64,000 nucleotides of DNA from Lachnospiraceae bacterium 3-1 (GTDB lineage: Bacteria > Bacillota > Clostridia > Lachnospirales > Lachnospiraceae). This document shows positions 59,409-64,000 of the stretch, piece after piece; position 1 is the first letter of the stretch, and each line of letters starts with the position of its first letter. Position numbers and translations under genes: made by a program. The notes below the pieces were generated by a model. It did not search any database. It had not been told where the DNA came from and saw only the letters and a program-made list of their open reading frames with translations. The DNA is taken from NCBI GenBank assembly GCA_000403255.2, contig KE159571.1, positions 276,250-340,249 of the forward strand. The letters run 5' to 3'.

Positions 59409-60363
59409 TAAAGTAATGTCCAGAAGAAAAATAGAAAAAAGAATAAAAAAGCTGGAAGCGCAAGAATGTAAATATAATCAAATTAAGACGCCTACAAACA
59501 TTTTATTCAATATATTATTGGCTGTATTATCGCTGATTTGTATCATTCCCTTTATTTTTGTTATTATCATTTCATTTACAGATGAAAATTCACTGGCAAT
59601 GAACGGATATCGGTTTATTCCCGAAAAATTAAGCTTGTATGCCTATGAATATATTATAAGCGCTGGAGAAAATATCCTGAAAAGCTATGGAGTGACCATA
59701 TTTATCACTATTTTGGGAACGATTATCGGATTGCTGCTGACAGGTACGTATGCATATGCATTGTCCAGAAAGACATATGCGTATCGTAAATTTTTCACAA
59801 CTGTAATTACAATTCCAATGCTGTTTAGCGGTGGTATGATTGCAAATTATTTGATTGTAACAAAGGTACTTATGCTGAAAGATACCCTTTGGGCGTTGAT
59901 TTTACCTCTTTGTCTGAATTCCTTTAATATTATCGTGCTTCGGACATTTTTTAAAACAAGTATTCCTGATGCAGTCATAGAGTCAGCAAAAATTGAAGGT
60001 GCATCCGAATGGAGGCTTTTCTTCCAGATTGTAATTCCAATGGCTCTTCCAGGGCTGGCAACCATTGGTCTTTTCCTGACATTGGGTTACTGGAATGACT
60101 GGTTTAATGCTATGATGTATATGGATAACAAGGATTTGATTCCGCTCCAGTATCTGTTGATTCAGATTGAAAGCTCCATTGACTGGCTTGCAAATAACAA
60201 AGCTACCATGGGAGTGGACGGGATTGCAGCGGCAGCGAATATGCCAAAAGAAACAATTAAAATGGCAATCGTAGTTATTTTTACATTACCAATTATTTTT
60301 GCTTATCCTTTCTTCCAGAGGTATTTTGTAAATGGATTGACGGTAGGCGCAGTGAAAGAGTAA
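59401..60363 (+). CDS. ABC sugar permease, YtcP-like
   Basis: The 320-residue permease has six helices (near 33-55, 96-118, 131-160, 165-185, 210-235, 285-305) and the EAA loop ESAKIEGASEWRLFFQIVIPMALPG. It would import sugars or oligosaccharides with the neighbouring permease and binding protein. The frame opens at GTG 59401, and ATG 59416 (MSRRKIEKR) is an alternative. The usual ribosome site is missing, perhaps removed with the deletion that truncated the previous gene. Confidence 0.9.
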   Translation: MADKVMSRRKIEKRIKKLEAQECKYNQIKTPTNILFNILLAVLSLICIIPFIFVIIISFTDENSLAMNGYRFIPEKLSLYAYEYIISAGENILKSYGVTIFITILGTIIGLLLTGTYAYALSRKTYAYRKFFTTVITIPMLFSGGMIANYLIVTKVLMLKDTLWALILPLCLNSFNIIVLRTFFKTSIPDAVIESAKIEGASEWRLFFQIVIPMALPGLATIGLFLTLGYWNDWFNAMMYMDNKDLIPLQYLLIQIESSIDWLANNKATMGVDGIAAAANMPKETIKMAIVVIFTLPIIFAYPFFQRYFVNGLTVGAVKE

Positions 60364-60385
60364 AATAGATAGGAAGGATATTAGA

Positions 60386-61879
60386 ATGAAATTAAATATG
60401 TTGAAAAGATTTGCAGCGACAGGTCTTGTAGCAGTTCTTACCGCTGGACTTTTGACAGGCTGCGGTGAAAAAAAGGGAGAAACAAGTGCAGAGGGTAATG
60501 AGATTGTAGAGCTTACCTGGTGGCAGATTGGCGATGCACAAAAGGATCAGGACAGAGTAATTGAAAAAGCCAATGAATATATGGCAGATAAAATTGGAGT
60601 AAAATTAAAAGTAAATACAGCAGGCTGGGGAGATTATGACCAGAAAATGCAGGTTGTGATTAATACAGGTGATGATTGGGATTTGTGTTTCACCTGTTCT
60701 TGGGCAAATAATTATCTTCAGAATGCCAACAAGGGCGCATTCCTTCAGATTGATGATTATATCAAAGATACTGAAATGTATAAAAACATCGATGAACGTT
60801 TCTGGGAAGCTGCAAAGGTACAGGGAAAGACATACGGTGTCCCAAGTGAAAAAGAAATTGGAAGTATGCCCATGTGGGTATTTACAAAAGAATATGTAGA
60901 TAAATATAATGTTCCAGTGGATGAAATTCACAGCCTGGAAGATTTGGAACCATGGCTGAAGGTCATTAAAGAAAATGAACCCAATGTAGTTCCCATGTAT
61001 CTTACAAGTAGTTTTTCTGCACCAATTTATATGGACTTAATTCAAGATCCAGTAGGAATTGAATATGGTGATGATACATTGACGGTTAAGAACTTATTTG
61101 AGACAGATAAGATGAAGTCTACACTGGCAACTATGAGAAAATATTACTTGGAAGGTTATATTAACAAGGATGCTGCTACAGCTTCTGATGACAAATCAAT
61201 CAAACGGTTTGTAACAAAAGGCGACGGACAGCCGTATGCTGATCTGGTATGGGGTAAGGACCTTGGATATGAGGTGGTAGCAACTCCAATTATGGATACT
61301 TATGTAACAAATATTTCTGCACGTGGCGCTCTTACAGCAATCAATGCACAGACAAAGCATCCAGAAAAAGCCATTGAATTCCTGAATCTTATAAATACCG
61401 ACGAGTATTTGAGAAATCTTTTGAATTATGGAATTGAAGGAGAACACTGGGATAAGGTTGAGGTTGCAGAAGACGAGGCAGCAGCAGCGGAAGGAAAACC
61501 ATACGTATACGAAAATAAGATTAAGCTGAATGAAGAGACAAGGAAAAATTATTCTGTTTCCTACTGGGTACAGGGTGGATTATTCAACACCTATGTATTG
61601 GAAAATGAGCCGTTAGATAAATGGGCAACTTTCAAAGAATTTAATGATTCCTCTGTGGAAGCGCCCTCCTTTGGATTTGACTTTAACCTTGATCCAGTTA
61701 GCGCAGAAGTAGCAGGATTTGGAAATGTAATGGATGAATTTGGTAAATCACTGTATACAGGAAGTGTTGATCCAGAAGAATATCTGCCAAAGCTTCAAGA
61801 AAAATTAAAAGCAACAGGTATTGATAAAGTAATTGAAGAGATGCAGAAACAGATTGATGAGTGGAAGGCATCCAAATAA
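60386..61879 (+). CDS. ABC sugar-binding lipoprotein (LplA-like, DUF3502 type)
   Basis: The 497-residue protein has a lipoprotein signal ending LLTGC (Cys26) and an extracellular solute-binding fold. The C-terminal region matches the DUF3502 part of LplA-type proteins. ATAGGAAGGA precedes the ATG. A hairpin follows the stop, as is common for binding-protein genes that need high expression. Confidence 0.93.
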   Translation: MKLNMLKRFAATGLVAVLTAGLLTGCGEKKGETSAEGNEIVELTWWQIGDAQKDQDRVIEKANEYMADKIGVKLKVNTAGWGDYDQKMQVVINTGDDWDLCFTCSWANNYLQNANKGAFLQIDDYIKDTEMYKNIDERFWEAAKVQGKTYGVPSEKEIGSMPMWVFTKEYVDKYNVPVDEIHSLEDLEPWLKVIKENEPNVVPMYLTSSFSAPIYMDLIQDPVGIEYGDDTLTVKNLFETDKMKSTLATMRKYYLEGYINKDAATASDDKSIKRFVTKGDGQPYADLVWGKDLGYEVVATPIMDTYVTNISARGALTAINAQTKHPEKAIEFLNLINTDEYLRNLLNYGIEGEHWDKVEVAEDEAAAAEGKPYVYENKIKLNEETRKNYSVSYWVQGGLFNTYVLENEPLDKWATFKEFNDSSVEAPSFGFDFNLDPVSAEVAGFGNVMDEFGKSLYTGSVDPEEYLPKLQEKLKATGIDKVIEEMQKQIDEWKASK

Positions 61880-61894
61880 GGATTTGTTATGAAA

Positions 61895-61934
61895 AAGGGC
61901 GGCTCTTGAATTTGAATGGGACAGAGCTGCCCTT
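61895..61934 (+). terminator. Hairpin after the binding-protein gene
   Basis: AAGGGCGGCTCT/AGAGCTGCCCTT, 12 bp with one wobble pair and a 16-base loop, lies between the binding protein and the DUF4432 gene. There is no T-tract, so it more likely protects the upstream mRNA than stops transcription. Confidence 0.65.
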
Positions 61935-61976
61935 CCTTAAAAGAAGCTAGAAAAGAAGTGCAGGAAGGAGCCGTGA

Positions 61977-63011
61977 ATGGATAAAAAGAAAAGGTTACTC
62001 AGTTCAGTTGGAAGTATGCAGCAGCTCATGTATGTACGTCCCGTCACTTATGAGGAAGGAAGAGCCAGGGGAATGAAGGCATATGAGGTAAAAAACGGCC
62101 CTCTTGGATTTACGGTAATGGCAGACAAATGTTTGGATATCGCAGACCTGTCTTTTATGGGCTATAATATCAGTTTTTTATCGAAGCCTGGACTTATGGG
62201 TCGAAATCATTTTGATACCAATGGGGCTGAAGCACAGCGCAGCATTATGGGCGGAATGCTGTTTACCTGTGGTCTTGAAAATATCTGCGCACCGTGTAAT
62301 ATAGAAGGGAAGGACTATCCCATGCATGGCAGGATACGCACTACCCCTGCAGAGCATGTAAGTGCGGATGCTAGCTGGGAAGGAGAAAATTATAAGGTAA
62401 CACTGTCAGGTGAGATGCGTGAGGCAGAGCTTTTTGGGGAAAATTTGGCGCTCCGAAGGAAAATTACAACTCAGTATGGGGAAAACAAAATTTGTATTGA
62501 GGATGAGATTATAAATGAAGGATTTCGTAAGGAACCAATGATGCTGTTGTACCATATAAATGTGGGATATCCATTTTTGTGTGAGGATAGTGAAATTATT
62601 ATTCCCACCAGAAAAGTAATTCCAAGAGACGAAGCAGCGGCGTCAAATATGAATGATTGGAATCGGATGGAGTCTCCAAAGGATGGAGAACCGGAATATG
62701 TATTTCTTCATGAAATGGAAGCAGACCAGAAAGGAAATACATTTGCGGCAATCATCAATAAAAATCTTGGGATTGGTATAAAAATAGAATATAATGTTTT
62801 AGAGTTGCCGTATTTTATGCAGTGGAAATCCATTGCATCTGGAGATTATGTGGTTGGATTGGAGCCAGCCAACTCAAGCGTCTATGGAAAGCCGTATCAT
62901 ATCAAAGAAAACAGCCTTTATGAGATAGAGCCATTTGCTGTAGAAAAGAAAAAAATCACACTGACATTTCTTACAGGTGACAAACTAGATGAAATAATAA
63001 AAGAGAAGTAG
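61977..63011 (+). CDS. DUF4432 (aldose 1-epimerase-like) protein
   Basis: The 344-residue cytoplasmic protein has the DUF4432 features SVGSMQQLMYVRP, FTVMADKCLDIADLSFMG, GGMLFTCGLENIC and LYHINVGYPFL. The family has a galactose-mutarotase fold and appears in sugar catabolic operons. Substrate not known; in this context a mannose-type sugar. GGAAGGAG precedes the ATG. Confidence 0.9.
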   Translation: MDKKKRLLSSVGSMQQLMYVRPVTYEEGRARGMKAYEVKNGPLGFTVMADKCLDIADLSFMGYNISFLSKPGLMGRNHFDTNGAEAQRSIMGGMLFTCGLENICAPCNIEGKDYPMHGRIRTTPAEHVSADASWEGENYKVTLSGEMREAELFGENLALRRKITTQYGENKICIEDEIINEGFRKEPMMLLYHINVGYPFLCEDSEIIIPTRKVIPRDEAAASNMNDWNRMESPKDGEPEYVFLHEMEADQKGNTFAAIINKNLGIGIKIEYNVLELPYFMQWKSIASGDYVVGLEPANSSVYGKPYHIKENSLYEIEPFAVEKKKITLTFLTGDKLDEIIKEK

Positions 63012-63028
63012 GAAGGAGACAAATAACA

Positions 63029-63718
63029 ATGAAACGTTCAAAAATTAATGCAGAAATCAAACATATGGAAGAAATAATAAAGGCTCACGGATTTGAAATA
63101 CCGCCTTTTTGCAAATGGTCAGCAAAGGATTGGGAAGATAAGGGAGCAGAATACGACGAAATCAGGGATAATATGCTGGGATGGGATATTACAGATTATG
63201 GACTTGGAAAATTTGATGAGGTAGGATTCTCATTGATTACCATCCGCAACGGGAACCTGAAAATGGATAAATATAAAAAAACTTATGCAGAGAAGCTTCT
63301 TCTTGTAAAAGAGGGACAGATGGCGCCGATGCATTTCCATTGGAATAAAATGGAAGATATTATCAACAGAGGCGGCGGCAATGTGTTGATTACAGTCTAT
63401 AATTCCACAAAGGATGGTGAATTTGATGATACGGATGTTACAGTAAATTGTGATGGCCGAGAATTTAAGGTGCCTGCAGGGACAAAAGTAAAATTAATGC
63501 CAGGTGAGAGTATCACTATTCATCCGTATATGTACCATGATTTCCATGTAGAAGAGGGAAGCGGAGACGTACTTCTTGGAGAAGTATCCATGTGTAATGA
63601 CGATGAACATGATAACCGTTTTTATGAACCTATCGGCCGTTTTCCAGAGATTGAAGAGGATGAAGAGCCATATCGTTTATTATGTAACGAATATCCAACA
63701 GCAGAGGAAAACAAATGA
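63029..63718 (+). CDS. D-lyxose/D-mannose isomerase, cupin type
   Basis: The 229-residue cupin matches the D-lyxose ketol-isomerase family (PF07385). Metal ligands are visible in MHFHWNKMED and HPYMYHDFHVEEGSG. It converts lyxose to xylulose, and in some members mannose to fructose, which fits a mannoside operon. It overlaps the next gene by 4 bases (ATGA). Confidence 0.9.
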   Translation: MKRSKINAEIKHMEEIIKAHGFEIPPFCKWSAKDWEDKGAEYDEIRDNMLGWDITDYGLGKFDEVGFSLITIRNGNLKMDKYKKTYAEKLLLVKEGQMAPMHFHWNKMEDIINRGGGNVLITVYNSTKDGEFDDTDVTVNCDGREFKVPAGTKVKLMPGESITIHPYMYHDFHVEEGSGDVLLGEVSMCNDDEHDNRFYEPIGRFPEIEEDEEPYRLLCNEYPTAEENK

Positions 63719-64000
63719 TACAACAGATATTAAATGGAAACTGGAACATGCGGTGTGATTTCGAAGAATATCAGCCAGCAGTGGTGCCAGGAACAGTCTA
63801 TACAGATTTATTACGAAATGGGAATATGGAAGATCCCTTTTGGAAGGATAATGAGATTCATGCTCTTTCCTTGATGGAGAAGGATTATGAATATGAAACA
63901 AGCTTCGACTTGGAGGAAGACCTGAGGTCCCAGGATCAGATCTTACTGCATTTTGATGGATTGGATACAATTGCTGATATTTATCTGAATCAGGAGTATA
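63715..64000 (+). CDS. GH2 beta-mannosidase, N-terminal part (runs off window)
   Basis: The first 95 residues show the GH2 sugar-binding domain: ILNGNWNMRCDFEEYQPAVV, a PGTVYTDLL motif and DGLDTIADIYLNQ. These are typical of beta-mannosidases. The enzyme would cut the beta-1,4-mannose of N-glycan cores or mannan. It is translationally coupled to the isomerase. Confidence 0.85.
   Translation, partial: MIQQILNGNWNMRCDFEEYQPAVVPGTVYTDLLRNGNMEDPFWKDNEIHALSLMEKDYEYETSFDLEEDLRSQDQILLHFDGLDTIADIYLNQEY

Overview
The window is a chromosomal segment spanning the replication origin of a low-GC Gram-positive anaerobe, most likely a gut Lachnospiraceae (Clostridia). The assignment rests on gene content and protein character, not on a search: the dnaA-dnaN-yaaA-recF-gyrB-gyrA arm runs left and the rpmH-rnpA-yidD-yidC-jag-mnmE-mnmG-rsmG arm runs right. 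parAB follow with two perfect parS sites. A class III glutamine synthetase, an Amt-PII fusion, a class B sortase and LplB/YtcP-type sugar uptake with GH38/GH125 mannosidases are also present.

Left part (1-18 kb, mostly minus strand). An OmpR-type two-component system precedes a lipoprotein plus ABC-2 permease operon. Similar tandem repeats at 11-bp spacing lie upstream of both, which suggests shared control. A secreted CHAP-type protein with a TTG start and a lipoprotein follow. They are divergent from a small XRE regulator across a 19-bp perfect dyad. Next come an XpaC/TelA pair, a predicted ABC-class ATPase, and a surface-anchoring locus: a 1352-residue adhesin-like protein with an odd two-helix C terminus, a class B sortase and a small membrane protein.

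Origin region (18-42 kb). DnaA boxes lie on both sides of dnaA, with seven in the dnaA-rpmH gap. The right arm holds the ribosome, membrane-insertion and tRNA-modification genes. A 32-bp perfect hairpin lies between rsmG and a convergent hydrolase gene. A cytoplasmic DegS/DegU-like pair ends in a terminator that contains a parS site. parA, parB, a DUF4446-like protein, an HD-GYP protein and a DUF3881-like protein follow, and the arm ends in tRNA-Arg(CCT).

Accessory stretch (42-45 kb). Here there is a truncated ORF6N protein, a tiny upstream fragment of another copy, and a secreted Ig-like/transglutaminase-like protein broken by a stop and a frameshift.

Nitrogen block (45-53 kb). glnA and an ANTAR regulator (NitR-like) run left; glnN (GSIII), an amt-PII fusion and a purF-like gene run right. 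Two strong promoters face away from each other, and each is followed by a structured leader with terminators. This fits ANTAR-controlled antitermination on both sides.

Mannoside block (53-64 kb). Genes for GH125 and GH38 alpha-mannosidases, a two-component system, ABC sugar uptake, a DUF4432 epimerase-like protein, a lyxose/mannose isomerase and a GH2 beta-mannosidase suggest use of mannose-rich glycans such as N-glycan cores. The 5' half is damaged: GH125 has two 1-bp frameshifts, and GH38 has what looks like loss of one copy of an 8-bp tandem repeat. A deletion has joined yesL to the tail of yesN, removing the kinase, and the first permease lacks its last helix. The 3' half looks intact as far as the window shows.
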